A stretch of DNA of 16,493 nucleotides from an uncultured Oscillospiraceae bacterium (lineage in GTDB: Bacteria; Bacillota; Clostridia; Oscillospirales; Ruminococcaceae): assembly GCA_934527255.1 (NCBI GenBank), contig CAKTAM010000037.1:1-16493 (forward strand), read 5' to 3'. The notes beneath the pieces are model-generated. The model was not told where the DNA came from and made no database searches. It was given only the letters and a program-made list of their open reading frames with translations. Positions within the stretch are counted from its first letter, which is position 1; every line of letters begins with the position of its first letter. Both the position numbers and the translations under genes were made by a program. Positions 1 to 7,202 of this stretch are shown in pieces.

Positions 1-1
1 C

Positions 2-190
2 CTGCTGCACGATCTGCTGTGGGGCAGCCATACGCCGCTGCCGCCGGGGCAGCTGGCCTCGGTGCTGGTCGACGGCATCAATGATAAGCTGTTCGAGCAT
101 TTTGGCGACACCGTGATCGTCTATGACGGCGACGACCCTGTTTTACTGGAAGATTATATGGATGAGCTGAAAGGAATGATCCCGCTTTGA
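2..190 (+). CDS. TerB-C domain protein, C-terminal end only (5' truncated)
   Basis: Open from the first codon of the window (frame 2) to TGA at 188-190, giving the last 62 residues. The tail contains LASVLVDGINDKLFEHFGD followed by TVIVYDGDDPVLLEDYMDEL. This is how TerB-C domains end: a helix, a short beta strand carrying a D-G-D pattern, then a terminal helix with a conserved V-L-(I/L)-E-D-Y. TerB-N/TerB-C proteins are large cytoplasmic proteins of uncertain biochemistry. As I recall, comparative genomics has linked them to SF2 helicases and P-loop ATPases in stress-response or DNA-processing gene clusters. The neighbours here fit that setting exactly. The N-terminal part, and any TerB-N or metal-binding region, lies outside the window. 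The stop overlaps the TTG start of the next gene by 4 bp, so the two are translationally coupled and probably act together. Confidence 0.75.
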   Translation: MLHDLLWGSHTPLPPGQLASVLVDGINDKLFEHFGDTVIVYDGDDPVLLEDYMDELKGMIPL

Positions 191-1500
191 AGATCCCCAA
201 ACGCATTGCCTCCGTGGTCATCAACTCGCTGAAGGGCGGCGTGGTGCCGCGCATTGGCCTGCCCTACATCACCGTCGGCCGTCAGGCCGAGATCGACGCG
301 CTGCTGCACGACATTGCCATCATCGAGGACGGCGGCGCCTCTTTCCGCTTTGTGGTGGGCAAATACGGCAGCGGCAAAAGCTTTTTGCTGCAGACCATCC
401 GCAATTATGCCATGGAGAAAAACTTTGTCGTGGCCGATGCCGACCTTTCGCCCGAGCGCCGTCTGCAGGGCACGCGCGGGCAGGGGCTGGCCACCTATAA
501 GGAGCTGATCCGCAATCTGGCCACCCGCACCCGGCCGGAGGGCGGCGCGCTGACGCTGATCCTGGATCGGTGGATCAGCGCGGTGCAAAGCGAAACGGCA
601 GCCGCCAGCGGCCTATCGCCGGAGGATCCCTCCTTTGCCCAGCTGGTGGAGCGCCGCATTTACGAGGTGGTCAACGCGCTGAACGAGATGGTGCACGGCT
701 TTGACTTTGCCCGCCTGCTGACGATGTATTACCGTGCTGCGCTGCAGGGCGACGACAGCACCCGCGCCAATGTCGTCAAGTGGTTCCGCGGCGAATACGC
801 CACCAAAAGCGACGCCAGGGCCGAGCTTGGCGTCAACATCATCATTACCGACGACGACTGGTACGAATACATCAAGCTGTTTGCCGTCTTTCTGCAAAAG
901 GCGGGGTACAGCGGCATGCTGGTGCTCATTGACGAGCTGGTCAACATTTACAAGGTGCCCAACAGCATCACGCGGCAGTACAACTATGAAAAAATTCTCA
1001 CCATGTACAACGACACCCTGCAGGGCAAGGCGCGCTATCTGGGGCTGATCTTATGCGGCACGCCGCAGTGCATGGAGGATACCCGCCGGGGCGTATACAG
1101 CTATGAGGCGCTGCGTTCGCGGCTGGCGGAGGGGCGCTTTGGCCGCGAGGGGCAGCGGGATATGCTGGCCCCGGTCATCCGCCTTGCCCCGCTGACCAGT
1201 GAGGAACTGCTGGTGCTGACGGAAAAGCTGGCCGATATCCACGCCGGGCTGTACGATTATCCTCCCCGGCTGACGCAGGCCGATCTGGTACAGTTTCTGC
1301 AGCTGGAATTCGGCCGCGTCGGCGCGGATACCGGCCTGACCCCGCGCGAGGTCATCCGCGACTTTATCGAGCTGCTGGACATTCTGTACCAGAGCCCCGA
1401 TGCCCAGCCCGCCGCACTGCTGCAGTCGGAGGACTTTGTTCACGCCGCGCCGCCCGATGCCTCCGCCGAGGAGCGGCCCTTTGCCGAATTTGAGCTGTGA
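187..1500 (+). CDS. BrxD-like P-loop ATPase (DUF2791-type)
   Basis: This 437-aa cytoplasmic ATPase starts with TTG at 187. TTG overlaps the upstream TGA (TTGA), and AAAGGA lies about 11 nt before it. Residues 25-37 (LPYITVGRQAEID) precede a Walker A motif GKYGSGKS at 58-65. Walker B is LVLIDE at 245-250, inside the hydrophobic strand after AGYSG. The R-Q-Y-N-Y-E-K-I stretch and LGLILCGTPQ near 275-300 match the sensor-like strand of this family, and ALRSRLAE follows it. Length and layout fit DUF2791/BrxD proteins, which accompany an Lhr-like helicase (BrxHI) in type 2 BREX. The function of BrxD is not settled; an ATP-driven DNA-linked role is inference. It sits between a TerB-C protein and a helicase, so the three products probably form one system. 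The C-terminus (about 405-437) is acidic and Ala/Pro-rich, probably disordered. Confidence 0.85.
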   Translation: MKIPKRIASVVINSLKGGVVPRIGLPYITVGRQAEIDALLHDIAIIEDGGASFRFVVGKYGSGKSFLLQTIRNYAMEKNFVVADADLSPERRLQGTRGQGLATYKELIRNLATRTRPEGGALTLILDRWISAVQSETAAASGLSPEDPSFAQLVERRIYEVVNALNEMVHGFDFARLLTMYYRAALQGDDSTRANVVKWFRGEYATKSDARAELGVNIIITDDDWYEYIKLFAVFLQKAGYSGMLVLIDELVNIYKVPNSITRQYNYEKILTMYNDTLQGKARYLGLILCGTPQCMEDTRRGVYSYEALRSRLAEGRFGREGQRDMLAPVIRLAPLTSEELLVLTEKLADIHAGLYDYPPRLTQADLVQFLQLEFGRVGADTGLTPREVIRDFIELLDILYQSPDAQPAALLQSEDFVHAAPPDASAEERPFAEFEL

Positions 1501-1509
1501 GGATGCCCC

Positions 1510-3843
1510 ATGAACGTTTTTGACCGCTACGCCCCCTTTGTGCAGGAGTTCATTTATCAGCACAACTGGCAGGCCCTGCGCGCCATTCAGGTCGCCGCGG
1601 GCGATGCCATTTTCAACACGCAGGAGCATGTGCTGCTGTGCGCCTCCACTGCCTCCGGCAAGACCGAGGCGGCGTTTTTTCCCATTCTGACACTGTTTTC
1701 CGAGGATATGCCCCGCTCGGTCGGGGCCATTTACATCGGGCCGCTGAAGGCGCTGATCAACGACCAGTTTCTGCGGCTGAACGACCTGTGCGCCGAGGCG
1801 GGAATTCCCGTCTGGCACTGGCACGGCGACGTTTCGCAGTCGCACAAGAACCGCCTGCTGAAGAACCCCTCCGGCATTCTGCAGATCACTCCCGAATCGC
1901 TGGAGGCGCTGCTGCTGCACAAGCACGCCGCCATTGCCCGCCTGTTCTGCGACCTGCGCTTTGTCGTCATCGACGAGGTGCACTCGCTGATGCGGGGCGA
2001 CCGCGGCGGCCAGACCCTGTGCCTGATCGAGCGGCTTTCGCGGCTGGCCGGTGTGCAGCCGCGGCGCATCGGGCTTTCGGCCACCATCGGCGATCTGGAA
2101 AGCACCGGCCGCTATCTGGCCGCCGGTACGGGGCGGCGCACCGTCATTCCGCGCATTGAGGAAAAGGGCACGCGCTGGCGGCTTTCCATGGAGCACTTTT
2201 TTGTGCAGGGGCCGCAGGCGGCCGACAGCGCTGCGGCCGAAGCGGCCCGGGCACAGGCATCGCCGGACGGCGCTCTGCCGCCTGCCGCCCAGCCGAACAC
2301 GGCTGCCGACGCCCTCGAACCGCCGACCGATACCGCCCCCGCTGCTGCCGACCCTGCCGTCGGCTACATTTTTGAGCACACGCGCGGCAAAAAGTGTCTT
2401 GTCTTTGTCAACTCCCGCGAGGAATGTGAAAGCGTCACGACCACACTGCGCCAGTACTGCGAGGCCAAAAACGAGCCGGATCGCTTTCTCATCCATCACG
2501 GCAACCTTTCCGCCTCCTATCGCGAAAGCGCCGAGACCGCCATGCGGGAGGAGGATAACCGCCTGACCACCGTTACTACGGCCACGCTGGAGCTGGGCAT
2601 CGACATCGGCCGGCTGGAGCGCGCCTTTCAGCTCAACGCGCCGTTTACCGTCTCCTCTTTTCTGCAGCGCATGGGCCGCACCGGCCGCCGCGACCAGCCG
2701 CCGGAGATGTGGTTCGTCATGCGGGGGGAACCGCCCGAGCCGCGTGCCATGCTGCCGGCAACCGTGCCGTGGGCGCTGCTGCAGGGCATTGCGCTGGTGC
2801 AGCTGTACCGGGAGGAGCGCTGGGTCGAACCGCCCCGGCTGGATCGTCTGCCCTACAGCCTGCTGTACCACCAGACGATGGCCACGCTGGCCTCCTGCGG
2901 CGAGCTGACCCCCGCCGCACTGGCCGCACGGGTGCTGACGCTCAGCCCGTTTCACCGCGTGACACAGCAGGATCTGCGCCTGCTGCTGCGCCATCTGCTG
3001 GAAACGGAGCAGCTGCAGCGCACCGAGGAGGGCGGACTGATCGTCGGCCTTGCCGGAGAGCGGCAGGTCAATTCGTTCAAATTCTACGCCGTCTTTCAGG
3101 AAAGCGAGGAATACACCGTACGCTGCGGCCCGCAGGAGCTGGGCACCGTTGTGCTGCCGCCGCCCGCCGGGGAAAAGCTGGCCCTGGCCGGGCAGGTCTG
3201 GCTGGTGGAGGAGGTCGACCACAAGCGGCATCTGGTCTACTGTCAGCCGGTCAAGGGCAAAGTGCCCGCCTATTTCGGGCAGTGCCCGGGCGATATCCAC
3301 ACCCATATTCTGGAGCGAATGCGCCGCGTTCTGCAGGAGGACACCTTTTACCCCTATCTGATGAAAAACGCCGCAGCCCGGCTGGCACAGGCCCGGCGCA
3401 CGGCCGCGCTCTCCGGCCTGACCGAGCATCCGCTGATCTGCCTTGGCGGCGATATGTGGTGTCTGTTTCCGTGGCTGGGCACCTACGCCTTTCTGGCGCT
3501 GGAGCGCTTTCTCAAGCGCAAATGCGCCGATGCGCTGGGCCTGAGCGCGCTGGATGTCGGCCGCCCCTATTTCATGCAGTTCAAAATGAAGGCGTCGCCG
3601 CAGGCCTTCTTTCAGGTGCTGGCCCACACGGCGCGCCAGCCGCTGGATCCGATGGAGCTGGTGTACCCCGACGAGGTGCCTCTGTTTGAAAAATATGACG
3701 AGCTGCTGCCTGCGGAGCTGGTGCGCAAAGGCTTTGCCTGCGGCGTGCTGGATGTGGAGGGCATGAAGGCCCGCATTCTCGACTGGGAAGCGGCCTTTGC
3801 CGCACCGTCGGCCGCACCCGCACCGGATATGCCGCCCGCCTGA
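1510..3843 (+). CDS. Lhr-like SF2 DEAD/DEAH-box helicase (BrxHI-like)
   Basis: A 777-aa ATP-dependent helicase with all main SF2 motifs: Walker A ASTASGKTE (45-53), motif Ia PLKAL (78-82), Ib TPESLE (127-132), DEVH box (155-158), SATIG motif III (190-194), motif V TATLELGIDIG (357-367) and motif VI QRMGRTGRR (386-394). The large C-terminal extension (about 400-777) is characteristic of Lhr-type helicases. Lhr/BrxHI helicases unwind DNA or RNA:DNA with 3'-5' polarity; that activity is known for the family and not shown here. An Ala/Pro-rich insert at about 236-284 separates the two RecA lobes and looks like a flexible linker. ATG at 1510 is supported by GAGG at 1499-1502, which overlaps the upstream stop codon. 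The 9-nt gap to the ATPase gene indicates co-transcription. It is the last gene of the operon, followed by a hairpin at 4021-4065. Confidence 0.88.
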   Translation: MNVFDRYAPFVQEFIYQHNWQALRAIQVAAGDAIFNTQEHVLLCASTASGKTEAAFFPILTLFSEDMPRSVGAIYIGPLKALINDQFLRLNDLCAEAGIPVWHWHGDVSQSHKNRLLKNPSGILQITPESLEALLLHKHAAIARLFCDLRFVVIDEVHSLMRGDRGGQTLCLIERLSRLAGVQPRRIGLSATIGDLESTGRYLAAGTGRRTVIPRIEEKGTRWRLSMEHFFVQGPQAADSAAAEAARAQASPDGALPPAAQPNTAADALEPPTDTAPAAADPAVGYIFEHTRGKKCLVFVNSREECESVTTTLRQYCEAKNEPDRFLIHHGNLSASYRESAETAMREEDNRLTTVTTATLELGIDIGRLERAFQLNAPFTVSSFLQRMGRTGRRDQPPEMWFVMRGEPPEPRAMLPATVPWALLQGIALVQLYREERWVEPPRLDRLPYSLLYHQTMATLASCGELTPAALAARVLTLSPFHRVTQQDLRLLLRHLLETEQLQRTEEGGLIVGLAGERQVNSFKFYAVFQESEEYTVRCGPQELGTVVLPPPAGEKLALAGQVWLVEEVDHKRHLVYCQPVKGKVPAYFGQCPGDIHTHILERMRRVLQEDTFYPYLMKNAAARLAQARRTAALSGLTEHPLICLGGDMWCLFPWLGTYAFLALERFLKRKCADALGLSALDVGRPYFMQFKMKASPQAFFQVLAHTARQPLDPMELVYPDEVPLFEKYDELLPAELVRKGFACGVLDVEGMKARILDWEAAFAAPSAAPAPDMPPA

Positions 3844-4020
3844 CCCCGTCCGGCGGCAAGGCGGCCCGGCACTGCCGCTTTGGGCACTGTGAGACGGCTT
3901 TTCTGAACCATTCTGCCCCGCAGGGGCGGCGCGGCCGTCCTCTGCCTTGCCCGAGAGTTTATCGCTAAAGCATTGCATTTTGCTCCGCCTGCCCGATCGG
4001 CAGCCGCCGCTCTCTCAGGG

Positions 4021-4065
4021 CAATAAGAAACATCCACCAGCTCGGCTGGTGGATGTTTCTTATTG
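4021..4065. terminator. Perfect 21-bp stem hairpin, likely bidirectional terminator
   Basis: The arm 4021-4041 pairs without mismatch with 4045-4065 around a TCG loop (4042-4044). The core is CATCCACCAGC / GCTGGTGGATG, flanked by A-rich and T-rich outer parts (AAGAAA / TTTCTT), so both strands can place a U-rich tract at the 3' side of the stem. It lies between two convergent operons (helicase on +, chimeric TetR-like ORF on -), as expected of a shared terminator. Stems this long and perfect with a CCACCAGC core could also be a dispersed repeat (REP-like or IS200/IS605-type palindrome). The remaining sequence at 3844-4020 shows no gene or motif I can support. Confidence 0.7.
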
Positions 4066-4114
4066 CTATATGGTCGCCTCCCTGTACCGGCGGCGGCTTG
4101 ATCGTTCGCTTTCT

Positions 4115-4666
4115 TCAGCGCCGCACGCAGCGCTGCATGACGGCGATCACATGCCCGATACTGTCCTTACAGTCATTTTTTACCCATTCGTCAAGAATCG
4201 CCAGCAGCCCCCGGATATAATAGGCCAGCAGATAGCCCTGATCCTCCGGCGGCACCTGATAGCGCTCCAGAATGGAAATCAGCACATATCGGCGCAGCGC
4301 CGCATAGGCTTCATCCATACGCAGAGAAACCGCCTGCTCGATAACGACCCGAAAAACGCGGCGATGCTCCCGCACATAAATCAGATAGGGCTCCAGATAC
4401 TCCGGTGTGATGAGATACAGCTCCGGCAGTCTTTTCAGAAATTCTGCCGTATCCGGCATGCAGGCCGCAAACTCGTCCACCACATGCTGCGCGCTTTCCG
4501 CCAGAAGATCGCCGACCGTCTCATAATGCAGATATGCCGCCATACTGTCCGTCCGCCCCTGTGCAAGCAACTTGGCAAGGGCGGCAAACACCGCAGGCGG
4601 CACTGACAGCAGTATCCATTTCGGCGGATGCAGCAGCCTCCTGACGACCGACAGCACCCTTTTCAC
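4115..4666 (-). CDS. Chimeric ORF: membrane-protein N-terminus fused to TetR-type regulator lacking its DNA-binding helices
   Basis: A 183-aa ORF starting with GTG at 4666, 3 nt after the upstream stop; an in-frame TAA two codons upstream excludes a longer form. Residues 1-about 46 (MKRVLSVVRRLLHPPKWILL, then VPPAVFAALAKLLAQGRTDS) resemble the start of a small integral membrane protein with an H-P-P-K-W motif and one hydrophobic segment. From about residue 46 (AAYLHYETVGDLLAES) the sequence switches to what normally follows the HTH of a TetR-family repressor (family form F-Y-x-H-Y-x-x-x-x-D-L-L). It then runs through a full ligand-domain-like part ending YLLAYYIRGLLAILDEWV and IGHVIAVMQRCV. 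The helix-turn-helix itself is absent. The simplest reading is an in-frame deletion that joined two neighbouring genes. It could be a decayed regulator or a membrane-tethered sensor without DNA binding. Family assignments are from memory of the pattern. Confidence 0.6.
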   Translation of the reverse strand: MKRVLSVVRRLLHPPKWILLSVPPAVFAALAKLLAQGRTDSMAAYLHYETVGDLLAESAQHVVDEFAACMPDTAEFLKRLPELYLITPEYLEPYLIYVREHRRVFRVVIEQAVSLRMDEAYAALRRYVLISILERYQVPPEDQGYLLAYYIRGLLAILDEWVKNDCKDSIGHVIAVMQRCVRR

Positions 4667-4669
4667 GGC

Positions 4670-5023
4670 TTAAGACCCGCTGATCTCTTTTGCCAGCTCC
4701 ATAATCTCAAAGGCGTATTTCTTTTTGCCGTTTTCCAGCATCCGCTTATAGACGGGATAATTAACGCCCATGCCGACCATGCCCAGCACCCCGACAAGAA
4801 TGCCGCCCACAAAGGCGCCGGTGGTCCCTCCGCCGATCTGCCCCATGGCAAGGCACATTCCCACGCCGAAAACAAGCGCGGAGAAAATGCCCATGCTGTA
4901 GGTAAAAACCATTGCCGGAAGCTTTGCCCGAGCATCCAGCTTGCGAAGCGCAATGACCTTGGAGGTCTCTCTGGGCGCGTATTCGTTGGCGATCTGTTCT
5001 GCGTAAATTTTATCAGTGTTCAT
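4670..5023 (-). CDS. Small two-TM membrane protein of a TetR-linked Firmicutes family
   Basis: A 117-aa protein with ATG at 5023 and AAAGGAGG at 5033-5040 (9-nt spacing). A charged N-terminus (MNTDKIYAEQIANEYAPRET, then SKVIALRKLDARAK) precedes two hydrophobic segments, about 37-60 (PAMVFTYSMGIFSALVFGVG) and 63-88 (glycine-rich, GGTTGAFVGGILVGVLGMVG). The tail GVNYPVYKRMLENGKKKYAF and EIMELAKEIS follows. I recognise the pattern A-N-E-Y-A-P with M-G-V-N-Y-P-x-Y-K from a Clostridia family often mislabelled dihydropteridine reductase. I see no catalytic motif supporting an enzyme, so I give no function. The next gene begins 3 nt after the stop with little SD of its own, which implies translational coupling. 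In related loci this gene sits with a second small membrane protein and a TetR regulator, which fits the chimera downstream. Confidence 0.7.
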   Translation of the reverse strand: MNTDKIYAEQIANEYAPRETSKVIALRKLDARAKLPAMVFTYSMGIFSALVFGVGMCLAMGQIGGGTTGAFVGGILVGVLGMVGMGVNYPVYKRMLENGKKKYAFEIMELAKEISGS

Positions 5024-5053
5024 GGCTGACAGCCTCCTTTCTTTGATGGCTTT

Positions 5054-5082
5054 ATTCTACCGCCAAAAGCAAGGCTGCGGAA
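5054..5082 (-). promoter_or_regulatory. Possible weak promoter for the 5023-4115 genes
   Basis: On the - strand a TAGAAT box (5054-5059) lies 31 nt upstream of the start codon. A poor -35 candidate TTCCGC sits 17 nt further up. Only the -10 resembles consensus. No clear operator palindrome is visible around it. Confidence 0.35.
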
Positions 5083-5138
5083 CAACATCAACGCGGTTTT
5101 GTGTCGGGCTGCGGTTCTTTTTCAGGGGCTTTTTTGCT

Positions 5139-5185
5139 TTTGCAAAAGCAAAAACAGCCGCGGCCAAGCAAATAGCCGTGGCTGT
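5139..5185 (-). terminator. Rho-independent terminator of the rbsD-like/epimerase operon
   Basis: On the - strand an 11-bp stem (5175-5185 with 5154-5164; one G-U pair) closes a 10-nt loop. It is followed directly by TTTTTGCTTTT. It lies 117 nt after the stop of the epimerase gene. The U-tract belongs to a separate 24-bp perfect palindrome at 5131-5154, which could pair on itself. The rest of 5186-5301 shows nothing further. Confidence 0.75.
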
Positions 5186-5301
5186 CGGGCCCGCCTGCGG
5201 GCGCACGCCGGGCATTGTGTCTGCATTCTTTTCCTGCAGCTGCCTCACAGCCCGGCCCCCTGCACAAAGCGGGCGCAGCCCAAAAGCAACCGCACCCCGG
5301 C

Positions 5302-6378
5302 TCAGGGCTTTTCGGCAAAGGTCACGCTGCCGTCGGCCGCCACACCGGTGACCGGGGAAAAGCCCTCGAACACGGTCAGGGTCAGGCGGCCGCTGCGGCT
5401 GGCATGGCCGGGCAGCGGCACCGTCTCCCCCGCGGCCGCCGCCTGCGGCAGGCCCAGCGTCGGGGTGCTGTGCAGCAGAAAGCACATGACATAAGCGCCG
5501 CCCATGCGAAAATGCCCCTGCCGGTGGCAGCTGCTTTGCCAGACGGCCGCATGCGGAAACACGGCCGGATCCCACCCAAGGCCGATGCCAAGCCCCCGGC
5601 GGGCATCGCGCACGGCAGCCCAGCCGCCGCCCAGTGCCTGCACATCCACCAGCTCATCCAGCATGGTATCCGGCGGCGGCATATGCGAATAATCCACCGT
5701 TTTGGCCGGGGTCTCCGGCTCGTGCAGCAGCGGCCAGCGGCCCTGCGCCCGCGCCGAAAAACGGCTGCTGGGGCGCAGCACCCGCAGCTCGCCGTCAGGC
5801 AGATCGATCACACAGTCGCCGTTGAGAAAACCGCCGCCGATATTGGGGTGCCAGCCCCATTGAAAGTCGACCGGCTCCGCCCCCAGGTTAGTAACGGTCT
5901 CCTCCATGCACAGGGCCGCACTGCCCTGCCGCAGCGTCATGCGGCGCTCCAGCTGCAGCGGCAGCTTGTTCAGCCAGACAAAGCAGCGCACCGTCACCTG
6001 CTGCGGCGTGTCGCACAGCACCTCATACTCCCACGGCAGCTGGTTGCTTTCGCAATAGCCGCCAAAGCGCACACCGCGGTATTCTCCTCCGCCGCCGATG
6101 CTGGGCACAATTTCAAAAAAGCCGCCCAGATAATTGTCGGCAAAGGAATCCGCATCCACCGGGGAAAACTGCAGCTTGCGAATGCCGGAAAGCCCCATCG
6201 GGTTGCGCCAGACAAAATCGGTATCGGTGCGCTTGTCGTTGAACTCGATAATATCCGCACCGTGATCCAACAGCACCGTCACATGCAGCCGCTCGTTTTC
6301 CAGCACCAGCGCGCGCATGCCCATCAGGCCGATCTCGATAAACCGGCAGCCGGTATTTCGTTCAGAGCAGTACAGCAT
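5302..6378 (-). CDS. Aldose 1-epimerase-like (galactose mutarotase fold) protein
   Basis: A 358-aa cytoplasmic protein, ATG at 6378 with GGAGG at 6388-6392. It has the beta-rich mutarotase pattern: an early strand pair VTVLLDHGADIIEF (33-46), then DFVWRNPMGL (54-63), NYLGGFFEIVPS (82-93) and LPWEYEV (114-120). WGWHPNIG at 174-181 supplies the conserved histidine (H177) seen as W-G-H-H-P in many aldose 1-epimerases. The position usually giving the first histidine (F-H-G before the L-P-W strand) reads FGGYCESNQ, so the canonical catalytic set is incomplete. It may belong to a divergent branch (DUF4432-like) acting on a different sugar. Family members interconvert sugar anomers; the substrate here is unknown. 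It lies 23 nt after the RbsD-like gene in the same operon and ends before the terminator at 5139-5185. Confidence 0.75.
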   Translation of the reverse strand: MLYCSERNTGCRFIEIGLMGMRALVLENERLHVTVLLDHGADIIEFNDKRTDTDFVWRNPMGLSGIRKLQFSPVDADSFADNYLGGFFEIVPSIGGGGEYRGVRFGGYCESNQLPWEYEVLCDTPQQVTVRCFVWLNKLPLQLERRMTLRQGSAALCMEETVTNLGAEPVDFQWGWHPNIGGGFLNGDCVIDLPDGELRVLRPSSRFSARAQGRWPLLHEPETPAKTVDYSHMPPPDTMLDELVDVQALGGGWAAVRDARRGLGIGLGWDPAVFPHAAVWQSSCHRQGHFRMGGAYVMCFLLHSTPTLGLPQAAAAGETVPLPGHASRSGRLTLTVFEGFSPVTGVAADGSVTFAEKP

Positions 6379-6401
6379 CTTCTTTTTCCTCCCGGCCGCG
6401 C

Positions 6402-6797
6402 TTACAGCCCGGCCGCCAGAACGATCAGGCTGGCATACGGCCGACAGTCGCCGGTGCGCACCACGGCACGGGCGTGCTTGGCCAGCACCTTCACCTGCTC
6501 GTACATGACCTCCTTGCGGGGCAGGCCGGGCAGCAGCTCGTCAATGGCCGCGCTGCAGGCGGCGTCCTTGTCCGGCAGCTCGCTTGCGGTGATGCTGCTG
6601 TCGATCGACAGCTCCTGCGCGACAACGGCCAACACCTGCTCCAGTGTCGGCTGTCCCTCCACCAGCGAGAGATCCACCACTGGAATGCCCGCATCCACCG
6701 GGAAAGCGGCGTTGGCGATCACCAGATAATCGTTCTGTCCCAAACCGGCCAGCGCGTGCAGCAGCGCCGGGTTCAGAATACGGCTTTTTTTCAGCAT
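6402..6797 (-). CDS. RbsD/FucU-family protein (D-ribose pyranase-like), active-site residues altered
   Basis: A 131-aa protein. ATG at 6797 is chosen because AAAGGAG sits 9 nt upstream; a longer frame reaches 6956 but crosses the promoter. The whole RbsD pattern is present: MLKKSRILNPALLHALAGLG at the start, PVVDLSLVEGQPTLEQVL in the middle and AVVRTGDCRPYASLIVLAAG at the end. RbsD converts beta-pyranose to beta-furanose ribose; FucU is the fucose mutarotase. The catalytic histidine of RbsD (G-H-T-D) is glutamine here (GQND, Q21), the following aspartate (A-D-A-G) is asparagine (N29), and the C-terminal P-Y-A-N is PYAS. It may therefore bind sugar without the classical chemistry, or use another substrate. 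It is the first gene of an operon with the epimerase-like gene, divergent from a sugar isomerase. Confidence 0.82.
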   Translation of the reverse strand: MLKKSRILNPALLHALAGLGQNDYLVIANAAFPVDAGIPVVDLSLVEGQPTLEQVLAVVAQELSIDSSITASELPDKDAACSAAIDELLPGLPRKEVMYEQVKVLAKHARAVVRTGDCRPYASLIVLAAGL

Positions 6798-6843
6798 AAC
6801 AGGAAGCTCCTTTGCAAGCGGGTCTTGCGGCCCGTTTTTTCTT

Positions 6844-6872
6844 ATTGTACAATAATCGAAAATGAAACACAA
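6844..6872 (-). promoter_or_regulatory. Sigma-A-type promoter for the rbsD-like operon
   Basis: On the - strand TTGTGT (6867-6872), a 17-nt spacer, then TACAAT (6844-6849). The -10 lies 46 nt upstream of the RbsD-like start at 6797. Spacing and the -10 are near ideal. Confidence 0.7.
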
Positions 6873-7077
6873 TACCCCTGTTTGCTGGCCTTTGGCGCCG
6901 GGCCGCTGTCGGCGGAGGATACGTGCAGCGCCAAAGGGAAAATCCGCTTCAGGCACTTGAATACAAGGCCAGCGCCGGAAACCGCCCGAACCGGAAGCTT
7001 CTCTGACCGCCTGAGCATTCTCATGTTCAAACCGCCGGAATGGTCGAACAGTCTAGCGCAAAACCCGCAAAACGCCA

Positions 7078-7106
7078 TTGCTTTTGTCGGTCAGCTGTGC
7101 TACACT
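7078..7106 (+). promoter_or_regulatory. Sigma-A-type promoter for the isomerase gene
   Basis: TTGCTT (7078-7083), a 17-nt spacer, then TACACT (7101-7106), about 96 nt upstream of the ATG at 7203. The leader has no obvious structured element. Confidence 0.65.
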
Positions 7107-7202
7107 AAAGCCGCAGAGCACGGCCGCCCTTTGCAGGGAAAAGCCCACGCTCTGCCGACAGGGAAAAAGGGACAAAACCATCAAAAACGAGGAGAAAGCA
7201 GT

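Larger units (their letters stand above)
6798..7202. other. Divergent intergenic regulatory region
   Basis: A 405-bp gap between the RbsD-like gene (-) and the isomerase gene (+). It holds one good promoter in each direction, listed separately, and both ribosome binding sites. No further gene, riboswitch or clear operator palindrome was found in the 200 bp between the promoters. Confidence 0.6.

Noticed and set aside
1051..3978. A 975-codon open frame on the - strand opposite the ATPase and helicase genes
   Set aside because: It has no SD and no domain. Its long runs of low-complexity Gln, Gly and Ala come from the reverse complement of GC-biased codons. The + strand genes have full motif sets.
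5215..6729. A 504-codon + strand frame opposite the epimerase and RbsD-like genes
   Set aside because: It is His/Gln/Ala-rich antisense sequence without motif or start signal, and it runs through the - strand operon and terminator region.
6402..6956. A longer start for the RbsD-like gene at 6956
   Set aside because: It would translate through the promoter at 6844-6872, and the extra residues do not match RbsD. ATG at 6797 has a strong SD.
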